Notes: a model not told the origin generated them from the sequence alone. A DNA stretch of 50,550 nucleotides from [Flexibacter] sp. ATCC 35103 (GCF_001975985.1 NZ_MTQF01000014.1:30103-80652); one strand, 5' to 3'. Counted from the stretch's first letter, positions 41,145 to 50,550 are shown. Program-made: numbers and translations.

Positions 41145-44100
41145 TTAATATTCTCCTATTTGCACAATTTGACCTAAATGATTAATTCTGACTTTGACAA
41201 TGTTTGATAATTCTTTTGGACTTCTAATCCTTTTGTAAGAGATGTTATTTAATTCACTATTGTCTAATAATTGAGTTTCCAGATGATGCCTGAAATTATA
41301 ATCTTTTGTACCCAATTTTTGTACTCTGAATAGATGTGGACTAATCAAAGAATAATTCCTTTTATTTAAAAGATCAATTTCCTGTGGATTAAATCCATCA
41401 GAAGGAAATATAAAATATTCATTATGTTTCAATGAGAATACAAATTCCCAGCCTTCCGTTTTTTTAAATTCTTTATCAATAGTTGACAATCCTAAATTAT
41501 TTTGGATAACAGCTTCATAAAAAGAAACAGTTTTTTCTTGTAAATTTCCTTGTGTATCTCTGTAAATAGCAACATGATGATTATTTCCTGTACTTACAAA
41601 ATCGACCGGAATCGGGTTCCCTTTATCATCTAAAATTTCAGTACCCAAATTATCTTTCTTTGTATGTAAAGCCTGAGCATTGCTTATGCCTCTAATAGTC
41701 ACTTTTTTTATTGGAATTCTTTTTTCTTTATTTTGCCAAATTGGACTTTCATCTAAATTGATAAAAGCTTTTTTAGAATCTCCACCAAATTCTTTCAAAC
41801 GACTTTGAAGTATTGATCTTAAACCAATATCTATGACTTTATCAATTTTTAAATCCGGATTAACATCTTTTCGGATAGTATAATCTGGTTCGAGCCAGAC
41901 TAATTTTAGCTTTTCAGGTAATTCAATAGTTTTTTGGGAGTCTGTATATATTGGATTTTTGGAGATTGAATTTTCTCTTGAAAAAGCTTTTTTAGGATCA
42001 TTTTCATTTTCTGCCAAACGATCTAATAAAGCTTCTCTATATTGTTTTTTCGTAACCCTATTAATTAATTCAACTGTAAAATTAATACCTACTTTTTCCT
42101 CTTTTGTAACATATTGCTGCACCTTACCATAAACGGTTTCTTTGTGCAATTGTCCGCGTGGGGTGAGTTGAATTTTCTTATTTGTTCCACCACTTTTTTT
42201 AGTGATATTTTTATTTTTGGTTACTACTTTATTTTTTGATTTGTAGGAAATCAATATGCTTTCGAGTTGTTTTTTTGTTTCTTCCCTAAAATTAGGTATT
42301 GGTTCTATAAATCGAAGTTTATTATTTTTATCCCTTCTTAAATATTTTGTTTCAATTTTAAAAATAGAATCTGCTTTTTTATCACCTTGCGTTTTTGCAT
42401 TTAAATTGTTTAAGTATTTAATATATGCGGGATTAGAAAAAGCAACTATTATAGCATCCATAGCGTGATGACGATGGTCATTTCGTTTTGTCCAATCTTT
42501 AATCCTGTACAAGCGTTCTCCGCTATTACCTTTTTCAATATTAGTCAAACCCAATTGATTGTATTTTTTCCAATTGAGTTCTTTCATAACATCAATCAAT
42601 TCCCAGTCTTTGCGAAGTTTATCAGTTACACTTTCAGTAGTTAAGGTTACATTTCTGGCAATTTCCAATAAGATTTCCTTGACTTTTTTGGCTATATATT
42701 GTGTCTCTCTTAATTGGCGCTCTATAAAACCCTCAGGAATTTCATTATCTGCAATTAAGAGTTTGCTCTGTTTTGTTTTGGTGATTTTTCCAAATAAATT
42801 CTGTACTCTTTTTTCGAATTGATCAAATTCTTCATCAGATAATTTTTCCTTTAAAAAAGAGTAGGCTGTTTTATTGCTTTTATCAATATTTAATTGACGT
42901 TCGCAAATAGTTTTGTTCGAAAAACTATTGTCAAATAAACGTGATTTTGGAATGATATGTTCGATATCATAATCTTTTGTAAATAATTTTGATGGTTCTA
43001 TTGTTTTCCCTGTATATAATGAAATTCCATCACACTCTTTCCAAAGCTTATAACGTGTAATGTCATTTCTGGTTACCCGATGAATTCCAAAATCGTTATA
43101 TAATAACTTCCTGACTTGCTCATGTTCTAAAGTATCCTTATTGATAGCTTTTGTTATTTCGCTTCGTTGTTCATTATTGTTTTTCAACTCACGAGCTATT
43201 TCTATACGAATTTCATCAGGTTTTCCTAATGTATGATCCTTTAAAATAGCATTAATGAGGTTAATCATTTGGTTAAGTATCTTTTCTACTACAGGGTTTC
43301 TTAGACTATTTTTTTTAAGCAATTCCAATGTGTCTTTTAGAATTCTATCATTATTCTGTTCTTTTGTTAAAGATGTTGAATGATTATATCCGGATAACAT
43401 GCATGCTTTGTCATAAATATGTCCGTCAATTAAATGAGGTAAGATTTTTTTAACAGCTTTAGCGCTCAAATTACCATAATCTGCTTGTAGCTTTATATTT
43501 AAGAGAAATGGAGTGTGATTTTCTTTAAAGCCAAACTTATTCATCAGGCTTTTTTTTAAAAAATAATCATCTTCTGCAGCATATAGTAAATGCCAAAACT
43601 GGTAGTAGGGCTGTTTGTCGAAATCATTCCCTTGAATAGTTGTGTCAAAATCAAGAATATCAGTATTTATTTCTAAATTAGAAAATGCAGTTTTAATGAT
43701 TTTATTTATTTCAGATACTTCTAATCTCGAAAAGTCTAATTCATCATAACCTTCGAGAATTAGAATTTTTTCAAACGCTTTATAAATCGCTATATGAGTT
43801 CTGTTTCCTTCAATTTTTTTTAAATTAACAGTATGTTTTTCCTTTTTTAGCTCACAAAAAGATAATATTTGTGATTCAGTCATGCTCTCTTTGAATAATA
43901 GTTGCTGAGCAATGATTTTTTTTAAGTCTTCATCTAAAAGAAAAGCTTCCTTTGTAGTTTCATTTTTAACAACAATATTATTTAAGTTCTGCCAAATTCT
44001 AAATTCCTGAAATAAAGGAGATGATTTTGGAATCGCTTTATGTCCTTTTTCAAATTCGCAAAAACTTACTAAATGTTTTTGAGATCTTAATTTTCGTTGA

Positions 44101-45194
44101 TAGAAAATTGTGATGTCCCGAACTTCTATTTTTAATTTGTTATTTAATTCTGGATGAAATTGAGTTTGTGTTTCCCAAATTTTTTCAAATTCATCTAAAT
44201 AATCCTGACGATAGAACACTTGATTTTTAAGTTTGGAATGTGAATTTTTTTCAAGTTGCTTATATTGAAATTGCCCAACAGTTTGCTGATTGAAATACAA
44301 TTCTTTGCTTCTGTCACTAATAGCGCCAAGATAGCTGCTGGACTGATTAATTTGATTATTGATTTCAGTAATGATAATTGCCAGAATTTTTAAATCGAGT
44401 GCCTTGGTCAAAGCCTCATTTCTCCATTTGTAATTTTGTAATTTGGTTTCCTCTCTATTGCCTTTATTTTCTGAAAGTTCAATTTTTAATGTTTTTGAAA
44501 GATGTTGAGAAGTCTGCATTTTTGATTTTCCCCTAATATCTTCCAGAAGTTTTTTATTTATATGTTCCGAATGAAATTGATGCTGAAAATGAATGATTTT
44601 TTCTAATTCCTTTTGTAAATCTGAGCGATAAAAATCAGGAATAAATTTACTTCCTTTTGATAATGAATTAAAAATCCATTGACCAGGAGTAAGGTTATTT
44701 TCAAAAATTTCTTTCGCTATTTTCATTCCATCTATTGAATCTCCTTCTTCTGTAGTCTTAGCTTTTCGACTACTTTTATAACCTCTTTTTTTATTAAGCA
44801 TCAACAAAACCTGAACTAGTTCATCTTTAGAGACTTGTTCGACTGCTGCTTTTGCCCTTAATTGATATGAGGAGAAAGTATTTGATTTTCCTGTCTCAGC
44901 ATAAACAAAATCATTATAAATAAAATTTATTTTATTGAAAGTCTCTAATAATGCATCTCTTCTTTGTTTAAAACGCTGCAGGCTTCGTCTTGCTGCGCGT
45001 TTTACTGTTCTATCAGCATTTATAGAAATAGTATTTCCTTTTTTAAAGTCAGCTTCTTCATCACTAGTAAGCGGTATAATACGAACACCTGAATTTATTA
45101 TTGATGATATCTCATCATTATTTTCTGCTTCATGTATATATGCCCAGCCGATAGAAGTTGTTCCTAAGTCTAATCCTAATATTTTTTTCATCAT
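41145..45194 (-). CDS. cas9: Type II-C Cas9 endonuclease
   Basis: The 1349-residue protein begins MMKKILGLDLGTTSIGWAYI, the RuvC-I motif with Asp9. An arginine-rich bridge helix follows (RAARRSLQRFKQRRDALLET), then a long recognition lobe. RuvC-II is IRIEIARELKNN near 666, the HNH core DYDIEHIIPKSRLFDNSFSN near 745, and RuvC-III HHAMDAIIVAFS near 910. The PAM-interacting part fills the C-terminal 300 residues. All catalytic residues visible to me are intact and the frame is unbroken. Length fits the Bacteroidota II-C group. No cas1, cas2 or csn2 is adjacent; the neighbours are a tracrRNA upstream and a repeat remnant downstream. Confidence 0.96.
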   Translation of the reverse strand: MMKKILGLDLGTTSIGWAYIHEAENNDEISSIINSGVRIIPLTSDEEADFKKGNTISINADRTVKRAARRSLQRFKQRRDALLETFNKINFIYNDFVYAETGKSNTFSSYQLRAKAAVEQVSKDELVQVLLMLNKKRGYKSSRKAKTTEEGDSIDGMKIAKEIFENNLTPGQWIFNSLSKGSKFIPDFYRSDLQKELEKIIHFQHQFHSEHINKKLLEDIRGKSKMQTSQHLSKTLKIELSENKGNREETKLQNYKWRNEALTKALDLKILAIIITEINNQINQSSSYLGAISDRSKELYFNQQTVGQFQYKQLEKNSHSKLKNQVFYRQDYLDEFEKIWETQTQFHPELNNKLKIEVRDITIFYQRKLRSQKHLVSFCEFEKGHKAIPKSSPLFQEFRIWQNLNNIVVKNETTKEAFLLDEDLKKIIAQQLLFKESMTESQILSFCELKKEKHTVNLKKIEGNRTHIAIYKAFEKILILEGYDELDFSRLEVSEINKIIKTAFSNLEINTDILDFDTTIQGNDFDKQPYYQFWHLLYAAEDDYFLKKSLMNKFGFKENHTPFLLNIKLQADYGNLSAKAVKKILPHLIDGHIYDKACMLSGYNHSTSLTKEQNNDRILKDTLELLKKNSLRNPVVEKILNQMINLINAILKDHTLGKPDEIRIEIARELKNNNEQRSEITKAINKDTLEHEQVRKLLYNDFGIHRVTRNDITRYKLWKECDGISLYTGKTIEPSKLFTKDYDIEHIIPKSRLFDNSFSNKTICERQLNIDKSNKTAYSFLKEKLSDEEFDQFEKRVQNLFGKITKTKQSKLLIADNEIPEGFIERQLRETQYIAKKVKEILLEIARNVTLTTESVTDKLRKDWELIDVMKELNWKKYNQLGLTNIEKGNSGERLYRIKDWTKRNDHRHHAMDAIIVAFSNPAYIKYLNNLNAKTQGDKKADSIFKIETKYLRRDKNNKLRFIEPIPNFREETKKQLESILISYKSKNKVVTKNKNITKKSGGTNKKIQLTPRGQLHKETVYGKVQQYVTKEEKVGINFTVELINRVTKKQYREALLDRLAENENDPKKAFSRENSISKNPIYTDSQKTIELPEKLKLVWLEPDYTIRKDVNPDLKIDKVIDIGLRSILQSRLKEFGGDSKKAFINLDESPIWQNKEKRIPIKKVTIRGISNAQALHTKKDNLGTEILDDKGNPIPVDFVSTGNNHHVAIYRDTQGNLQEKTVSFYEAVIQNNLGLSTIDKEFKKTEGWEFVFSLKHNEYFIFPSDGFNPQEIDLLNKRNYSLISPHLFRVQKLGTKDYNFRHHLETQLLDNSELNNISYKRIRSPKELSNIVKVRINHLGQIVQIGEY

Positions 45195-45280
45195 TAAAAA
45201 TTAACTTCTCAATAAGTAAAAGATGATTATTGATTTACGTAATATCATGGTTAATTAGTCGATTTTATTGTATTATTGCA

Positions 45281-45360
45281 TTACAATTTTGAAGCAATTC
45301 ACAATAAGGATTATTCCGTTGTGAAAACATTCAAAGCGGCCTCAAGGGGTCGCTTTTTTT
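45281..45360 (+). ncRNA. tracrRNA of the type II-C locus
   Basis: Transcribed away from cas9, the RNA begins with the anti-repeat TTACAATTTTGAAGCAATTC followed by ACAAT, which pairs with the repeat at 40890. Then comes AAGGATTATTCCGTTGTG and AAAACATTC, the conserved nexus-like segment that I recall from other Bacteroidota II-C tracrRNAs. It ends in the hairpin AGCGGCCTCAAGGGGTCGCT with seven T residues. The 5' end is uncertain; upstream TATTATTG (45271-45278) is a one-mismatch -7 box. Confidence 0.85.
45335..45360 (+). terminator. Terminator of the tracrRNA
   Basis: Stem 45335-45343 pairs with 45546-equivalent positions 45346-45354 (two G.U pairs) and is followed by T residues to 45360, an ordinary intrinsic terminator. 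Confidence 0.8.
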
Positions 45361-45435
45361 ATGATGTTTAGTTTATTATTGAACGTGATTTAGTTTAGAC
45401 TAATCGAAGTACCAGAAGAATATATATTACAAAAA

Positions 45436-45465
45436 AACGGCATTAAACTAAAAGTCAATGCCGTT
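45436..45465. terminator. Bidirectional terminator behind the Oar-like receptor
   Basis: AACGGCATT (45436-45444) and AATGCCGTT (45457-45465) form a perfect 9-bp stem with flanking A and T tracts on both sides. It lies about 40 nt after the receptor's stop codon and would also insulate the tracrRNA. Confidence 0.8.
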
Positions 45466-45502
45466 TTTATATTTATCTTTTGTATTACTTATAACCTAAA
45501 TA

Positions 45503-48500
45503 TTAATTACCAAATGTGTATCTAAGTGTAAATTGCGCTTGCCAAACATCAGATGTTGATGAATTTTTTTGGTAAGTATTTTTAATTAAATATCTTGTTC
45601 CATCCGGATCTGTTTGTGTAGCAATTGTATAAATTGGCACGTTACCCGTTGTTGCAGAAGAGAAAGCTAAAACGTTTGGATTTGTAGCTCTTTGTGAAAT
45701 TCCCCAATCTTTATTGATCATGTTTGTAAAGTTAAGAATATCAGCTCTAAATTGGAAGCTGTTCTTTTTACCTTTAATTTTGATGTATATATCCTGAGTA
45801 ACAGATAAATCTAATCTGTGTAACATTGGTAAAGTAGACTCATTTCTCTGAACGTATTGTCCTCTTCTTGTACGAAGGTATTTGTCCTGATTAATATAAG
45901 CATCAAATGCGGCTCTTTGTTCATCTTCTGTATAAATTTTTGTAGTAACAGGACCACCTATAGGAGAACTTGTTACTGAAAGAGGAGCAAAACGAAGTTC
46001 TGAAGCGCTGTTTGGTACATATAGTAAATCATTACCATTAACTCTGTCTCCATTCATATCTCCACTATATGCGTAAGTAAATGGGCTGGCTTGTTCACCA
46101 ATATAACCTAAGTTGATAGAAGTTGCACCTCCAAGAGTTTTACCATATTCAATTCTGTACCCGATAACTCCAACCAAACGATTTGGTGTATTGTTATTTG
46201 AATTAGAAACTTCAAGGTTGTTATTTCCGTTTACAGATCTTGCACTTGTCCATGAACCTGAAGCAACTGATCCTGGAGACATTAAGTCTGTAGCGTTAGA
46301 GTGTGTATAGGCGAATGATCCCCAAAGACCTTTTTGGTAAGGATATTCTAATTTAAAAGTTGTAGAATAAAAATATCCGTCATCAGTATTTGCTAAAACG
46401 ATACCATTTGAAACGTTATCATTTACACGTGTTCCGTTATCATTACGTGAATATCTTGGTCTGCTGTCAGTACCACTAAATGTTCCAACAGGACCATCAA
46501 AGTTAGCATTGTAATAATTGATAGCATTGATATTCTTCTGAAGTATTCCTTCAGCTGTAAATGTAAATCCAAAAGGAAGTTTTTGATCTACTGCCATTGT
46601 AGTTTTCCAAACCTGAGGAGATTTGAATTTTTTCTCATTAAATGACAAGTCAAAAGTTGACGGAGCTGTTGGTGTAGCCGGAGTAAAGTATTTTGACGGA
46701 TTTGCTGTAAAACCATATCCTCCTGCCACTAAAGCAGCACCACTAACATCTACAACACCTGTAAGAACACCGTTGTTTCCAATTTGATTTGATAAATATA
46801 CACCTGGAGATCTACCAGTAAATATTCCTGAACCTCCACGAACAATTGTTGATGCATCTCCGTTTAAGTCAAGGTTGAAACCAACTCTTGGTTCGAATAA
46901 GATTGCTGCATCCGGCATTGTACCAGTGTTGAATTTTTCGCCATTAGCAAAAGTCATAGCTGTAACTGTAGGGTTTTCTAATGCTGTATCAGCATACCAA
47001 ACTCTTGAAGCTCTTAAACCAACAGTTAATTTAAATTTGTCGCTTAATTTCATTTCATCCTGAGCATACAAATCTAATTTGTTAGATTTTAGTATTTGCA
47101 TTGGTTCAGCACCTCCCGGTAAAGCCGAATATTTGTACTGGAAACGAGCAGGAGAAGTAAGAGTTACACTTGATGGAGCACCACCATTTGCTAAAGATTG
47201 ATTTGCAGCAGTATAAAAATCAGCTAAAGAGTTAAAAACGTAAACCCCGTTTGAACCTGAGAAGAATAAGTTGCTAGATTTGAAATATTCAAAGTTTGCA
47301 CCAAATACTAAAGAGTGTTTTCCGATAGTTTTCGTTAAATTATCTGTAAAGTGAAGTGTTGAGTAAGAAAGTTTGTTTCCTTGAGTAAAAGGATCTAAAC
47401 CAACAGAAATATAAGTAGCAGCACCTTGTTTGATATCAATTGTAGGGAATAAACCGCCACCAATTAAACCTCTGTCTTCAATTTGTTTGTCATAACCTCC
47501 AATAAAGTTATTGTACCATGAATTGCTTAATTTACTGTTCAATTCTAATACGATAGATCTTGTGTTATCTAAAATAGTATATCCACTATTTTGAAAAGAC
47601 ATTGCTAATCCGCTATTTGTTCTGTTACCAAAACCTAATGAGTTAGAGTTAGAAGTTAACTGATCAGAAGAGGAATCGTGATATACATAACGAGCTGTAA
47701 GCTTATGGTTGTCGTTGATATTCCAGTCAATTCTGGTCAAGAATTTTTTTGATTCTTTTGATGAATCATAGTTTTCCCATGGACCTGTAGTGTAACCAAA
47801 TTTCTCCTGCATGAAGTTAGAAAGAGTCTGCATTTCTGTGTATGTCGGAAGAGAATTCTGACCACTTGGATTTGGAGAACCTGTAGAAGTAAAGTTCGTA
47901 GCAGGGCTTGTATTGTCAATAGTTTCAAAGTTTCCAAAGAAGAATAATTTATCCTTGATAATTGGTGCTCCAAATCGGGCTCCTAATATCTTTTCTTCAA
48001 ATTTACCTGGTTTGATTGTTACATCACCGGCATGTGTACCAATAAAATCTTTTTTATTGCTTCTTGTAGAAGTATAAACAGATCCTTCAAATTCATTTGT
48101 TCCACTTCTTGTTACAGCGTTGATACCTGAACCTAAAAATCCGGATTGACGAATATCATAAGGAGCAATATTTACCTGTAATTGTTCGATTGCATCTAAT
48201 GAAATTGCAGTAGACCCAGTTCTACCTCCAGCTTGTGAATCTGATCCCAGACCAAATCCGTTGTTGAATACAGAACCATCAATTGTAAAGTTGTTTAATC
48301 TTGAATCCTGACCACCAAAAGTTCCGTTTGCTCCGGCATTGGCATTATATTTTGTAACAGAGTTAATGGAACGAGCCCCTAATACTGGAACTGCAACAAT
48401 TTCTCTATTTGAAAACTGTTGCGAAGCACCAGTTCTTCCTTTATTAAAATTTCCTTTTGATTTAGTTGAAACTACAACTTCTTGAAGAGCATTTTGTTCT

Positions 48501-48820
48501 TCGTCTATTTTAACATTTACAGTAACGTTATTACCTAAACCAATATTAATATCAGTTATTTCTGTTGTTTTGTAGCCAATATAGGTTACTTTAATAGTGT
48601 AAGGACCTCCAGGTCTTAATCCTTGTGCAGCATATCCACCATCAAAATCAGTTGTAGAAAAATACTTTGTTCCGGTTGGCTTGTGAACAATTTCAACAGT
48701 TGCCCCAGGAAGAGCTTCTCCCTTGTTTGATCTAACATTCCCTGACATAGCTGAGCTCGTTACCTGAGCATGACCTAGGGCTGATAGAAAAATAATCAAA
48801 ATAAAAATAATTTTTTTCAT
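45503..48820 (-). CDS. Oar-like TonB-dependent receptor
   Basis: The 1105-residue protein has a signal (IIFILIIFLSALGHAQ) and a carboxypeptidase regulatory-like domain with SGNVRSNKGEALPGATVEIV. A plug-like section follows: VPVLGARSINSVTKYNANAG, FTIDGSVFNNGFG and NIAPYDIRQSGFLGSGINAV. The barrel ends QAQFTLRYTFGN. This order and size match the Oar group of large Bacteroidota/Myxococcus outer-membrane proteins. The substrate or role (adhesion, protein uptake or export) is unknown. A near-consensus promoter lies at 48852-48878, and a terminator follows the gene. Confidence 0.88.
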   Translation of the reverse strand: MKKIIFILIIFLSALGHAQVTSSAMSGNVRSNKGEALPGATVEIVHKPTGTKYFSTTDFDGGYAAQGLRPGGPYTIKVTYIGYKTTEITDINIGLGNNVTVNVKIDEEQNALQEVVVSTKSKGNFNKGRTGASQQFSNREIVAVPVLGARSINSVTKYNANAGANGTFGGQDSRLNNFTIDGSVFNNGFGLGSDSQAGGRTGSTAISLDAIEQLQVNIAPYDIRQSGFLGSGINAVTRSGTNEFEGSVYTSTRSNKKDFIGTHAGDVTIKPGKFEEKILGARFGAPIIKDKLFFFGNFETIDNTSPATNFTSTGSPNPSGQNSLPTYTEMQTLSNFMQEKFGYTTGPWENYDSSKESKKFLTRIDWNINDNHKLTARYVYHDSSSDQLTSNSNSLGFGNRTNSGLAMSFQNSGYTILDNTRSIVLELNSKLSNSWYNNFIGGYDKQIEDRGLIGGGLFPTIDIKQGAATYISVGLDPFTQGNKLSYSTLHFTDNLTKTIGKHSLVFGANFEYFKSSNLFFSGSNGVYVFNSLADFYTAANQSLANGGAPSSVTLTSPARFQYKYSALPGGAEPMQILKSNKLDLYAQDEMKLSDKFKLTVGLRASRVWYADTALENPTVTAMTFANGEKFNTGTMPDAAILFEPRVGFNLDLNGDASTIVRGGSGIFTGRSPGVYLSNQIGNNGVLTGVVDVSGAALVAGGYGFTANPSKYFTPATPTAPSTFDLSFNEKKFKSPQVWKTTMAVDQKLPFGFTFTAEGILQKNINAINYYNANFDGPVGTFSGTDSRPRYSRNDNGTRVNDNVSNGIVLANTDDGYFYSTTFKLEYPYQKGLWGSFAYTHSNATDLMSPGSVASGSWTSARSVNGNNNLEVSNSNNNTPNRLVGVIGYRIEYGKTLGGATSINLGYIGEQASPFTYAYSGDMNGDRVNGNDLLYVPNSASELRFAPLSVTSSPIGGPVTTKIYTEDEQRAAFDAYINQDKYLRTRRGQYVQRNESTLPMLHRLDLSVTQDIYIKIKGKKNSFQFRADILNFTNMINKDWGISQRATNPNVLAFSSATTGNVPIYTIATQTDPDGTRYLIKNTYQKNSSTSDVWQAQFTLRYTFGN

Positions 48821-48851
48821 TTTTTGTCTTTTGTTACAGTTTAGTTTTTGG

Positions 48852-48878
48852 CAAAATTATAACAATTAAAAGCTGCAA
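48852..48878 (-). promoter_or_regulatory. Bacteroidota-type promoter of the Oar-like gene
   Basis: On the minus strand TTG (48878-48876) precedes an exact TAnnTTTG box, TAATTTTG (48859-48852), with 16 nt between, slightly shorter than the usual 19-20. The start codon is about 30 nt downstream. Confidence 0.5.
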
Positions 48879-49223
48879 TGTTAACGTATTATTAACAAAA
48901 TGTATTTATTGCTAACGAATTGCTATTATTTTTTCTTGGAGCTTTTATGATATTTTTTTTTATTGAAGTGAATGTTTAATGTTTCTTTAATTTGTTTTAT
49001 TCAACCTATTAAATTATAAAATGAGATTTTCTTTTTTCTAAATAAAAACAGGTATTTATACTGGGATACTTTGCTAATAAATAGTTACTTTTCAGTTTTT
49101 AAATTTTAAAAATAAGGTAGTGAAAATGACTTAATTTAACTTTTTTAGTAAAAAATATCGTTATCAAGCCAGAAGGTACTAGAAAGAAGAAACATTATTT
49201 TAAAAACAAACAACAAATCAAAA
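48879..49223. other. Intergenic, no gene seen
   Basis: This is AT-rich sequence between divergent genes (Oar-like on minus, small lipoprotein on plus). No tRNA, repeat or clear promoter for the lipoprotein gene was found. Confidence 0.4.
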
Positions 49224-49781
49224 ATGAACATAAATATCAAAATAGTAGTTGTAATACTTATATCTTTTAATTTAATAAGTTGCAATAATTCAAAAAGCGA
49301 AAAAGAACTAGAACTTAAAGAGAAAGAATTAGAACTTAAAGAGAAGGAATTGTCTATAAAAGAAATGCAAATTAGTAGACATAAAATATCAACCAATGAT
49401 GCAGTAAGACTTGCAGAAAAGCAATTCGAAAATTATTTACCTAAAATTTTAAAATCGCACGATGCAACACTTGATATTCAGGAATCATATACAGGAGACT
49501 TTACGGGTGATGGCATTGAAGATGTTGTAATATACTTTTCTCTTTCTCCAAGCGGTGGAGGAAATGCGCTTGTTGGGCAGGGTTTAACACTCTATCAAAA
49601 TAATGGATATGATGTGAAGGTCATTGCTGGATATGAACCTGATAATTTGTTTCAATTTGACAAAATCAGTAACGGTAAGATTTATGTTGAAAAATTAGAG
49701 TACGCAGAAAATGACGGTCATTGTTGTCCTTCAATACAGACAGAGCATATGCTTACAATTTCAGGAAGTAATGTGTACTAA
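49224..49781 (+). CDS. Small lipoprotein with a coiled coil and an FG-GAP-like domain
   Basis: The 185-residue protein has a lipobox (ILISFNLISCNNS). Right after it is a heptad-type coiled coil, EKELELKEKELELKEKELSI, encoded by a near-perfect 21-nt tandem repeat (about 49307-49349). The C-terminal domain contains GDFTGDGIEDVVIYFSLSPS, as in FG-GAP or dockerin-like calcium-binding loops, and ends with a Cys pair (HCCPS). I do not recognise the family. Repeat number could vary by slippage. It stands alone between the Oar-like gene and the rRNA operon. Confidence 0.7.
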   Translation: MNINIKIVVVILISFNLISCNNSKSEKELELKEKELELKEKELSIKEMQISRHKISTNDAVRLAEKQFENYLPKILKSHDATLDIQESYTGDFTGDGIEDVVIYFSLSPSGGGNALVGQGLTLYQNNGYDVKVIAGYEPDNLFQFDKISNGKIYVEKLEYAENDGHCCPSIQTEHMLTISGSNVY

Positions 49782-50116
49782 TTTTTAAACATATATATAA
49801 TAAAGAATACGATAACGGATTTGTGCAATAAATTAATGGAAAGGTGTTTTGTTTAATACATTAGAACCTAATCTTGGGATATCTTATGATTGTTGACTTT
49901 TTACTTTTTCTAAAAGCACTATTTTTCTTGACAACAGGGTAATTATATTTATGAATTTCATAAAAAGCAGTTTTTTTGGAATGCTTATTTTGTTGAAAAT
50001 ACAGTAAAATAAGAAAAATATTATATTTTGTATTTTTATATTGAAGTCTAAAATTGCTGTTATCAGAAAGTTAAGAAAAAGTTTCGAAAAAGATGGAATA
50101 AACTCTTTGAAAATCC
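49782..50116. other. Intergenic before the rRNA promoter
   Basis: I see no supported gene in this AT-rich 335-nt stretch. The minus-strand frame at 49884-50300 is low-complexity and runs through the rRNA leader, so it is not accepted. Confidence 0.45.
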
Positions 50117-50146
50117 TTGCAGATCTCAATAAAGGTTGTACTTTTG
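50117..50146 (+). promoter_or_regulatory. rRNA operon promoter
   Basis: TTG at 50117-50119 is followed after 19 nt by an exact TAnnTTTG box, TACTTTTG at 50139-50146, the consensus Bacteroidota housekeeping promoter. Transcription would start near 50153, giving a leader of about 180 nt before the 16S gene. Confidence 0.75.
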
Positions 50147-50330
50147 CACCCGCTTTGCAACACAAGCGAAACAAAATTGAAACACGTTCGTAGACATATT
50201 GAATTGACAGCCGTTTTAGCAGAGATGTTAAAACAAAAGAATAAAGAGTAAGATAATCGAGAGATTTAAAAGAACCGATAGAGACTGATTCGAATAACAA
50301 TACGATCTTGAGTGATTAAGATCAACAATA

Positions 50331-50550
50331 TACGATGAAGAGTTTGATCCTGGCTCAGGATGAACGCTAGCGGCAGGCTTAACACATGCAAGTCGAGGGG
50401 TAGGGTTCTTCGGAACCTGAGACCGGCGCACGGGTGCGTAACGCGTATGCAATCTACCTTTTACAGAGGGATAGCCCAGAGAAATTTGGATTAATACCTC
50501 ATAGCATAGCAGTTTCGCATGAAACCACTATTAAAGTCACAACGGTAAAA
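50331..50550 (+). rRNA. 16S ribosomal RNA, 5' part (cut by window edge)
   Basis: The universal 5' sequence AGAGTTTGATCCTGGCTCAG begins at 50339, followed by GATGAACGCTAGCGGCAGGC, then GACCGGCGCACGGGTGCGTA. The variable region 1 and the segment CAATCTACCTTTTACAGAGG read like Flavobacterium. About 220 bases are present; the rest lies beyond the window. The exact mature 5' end is estimated. Confidence 0.97.

Noticed and set aside
45541..48820. Oar-like receptor as part of the Cas9 locus
   Set aside because: It has its own promoter, and a bidirectional terminator separates it from the tracrRNA; adjacency looks incidental.
49884..50300. 138-codon minus-strand frame before the rRNA operon
   Set aside because: It overlaps the rRNA promoter and leader and is low-complexity; the rRNA signals are far stronger.

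Overview
The window is a low-GC Bacteroidota chromosome segment, almost certainly Flavobacterium or a close relative. The right end holds the start of a 16S rRNA gene with a flavobacterial 5' region, preceded by a Bacteroidota-type promoter (TTG-N19-TAnnTTTG). TonB-dependent receptors, a FecI/FecR pair, lipoproteins and a Bacteroidota type II-C Cas9 agree with this.

Layout. (1) 1-3951: tail of a nonribosomal-peptide or siderophore-like locus: type II thioesterase C-terminus, SbnB-like dehydrogenase, outer-membrane receptor. (2) 4351-13658, minus strand: an accessory cluster I do not recognise. It has a glycosyltransferase/methyltransferase/glycosyltransferase fusion, a phage-collar-domain protein translationally coupled to a 973-aa protein, a Cys/His protein, a NUDIX protein and three small soluble proteins, two of which look paralogous. 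(3) 14132-14950: a tandem-AraC gene broken at three poly-A tracts. (4) 15529-17377: SDR oxidoreductase and AraC regulator. (5) 17700-30338: HisKA_2 histidine kinase and sigma-54-type response regulator, then a same-strand run of eight genes (two alpha/beta hydrolases, amidohydrolase, metallo-beta-lactamase-fold protein, outer-membrane channel, NTF2-like protein, Tat-exported deacetylase, Old Yellow Enzyme), probably catabolic. (6) 30541-31659: orphan receiver domain, a small hypothetical ORF and a hotdog-fold protein. (7) 31821-40647: an ECF-sigma/FecR/TonB-receptor regulon with redox-like envelope proteins (YceI, cytochrome c, DUF5777, OB-fold, PF03640 lipoprotein) and a divergent lipoprotein. 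(8) 40814-45360: a minimal type II-C Cas9 locus with tracrRNA and a CRISPR remnant but no cas1/cas2. (9) 45503-50550: Oar-like receptor, small coiled-coil lipoprotein and rRNA promoter/16S start.

The two strongest new observations come straight from the bases. First, the bipartite motif GTAGGGTAA-N14-GTTTTA occurs four times with identical spacing, once before each transcription unit of the FecI/FecR region (fecR-receptor, PF03640 lipoprotein, OB-fold-to-YceI operon, divergent lipoprotein). It is very likely the promoter of the ECF sigma factor encoded there. Second, the Cas9 locus has intact catalytic motifs and a tracrRNA whose anti-repeat pairs with one clear repeat left downstream of cas9, so it is either a decayed or an adaptation-free, single-guide locus.

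Functions of the 4.3-13.7 kb cluster and the substrate of the 21-30 kb gene run remain unknown; similarity statements come from motif recognition, not from a database search.
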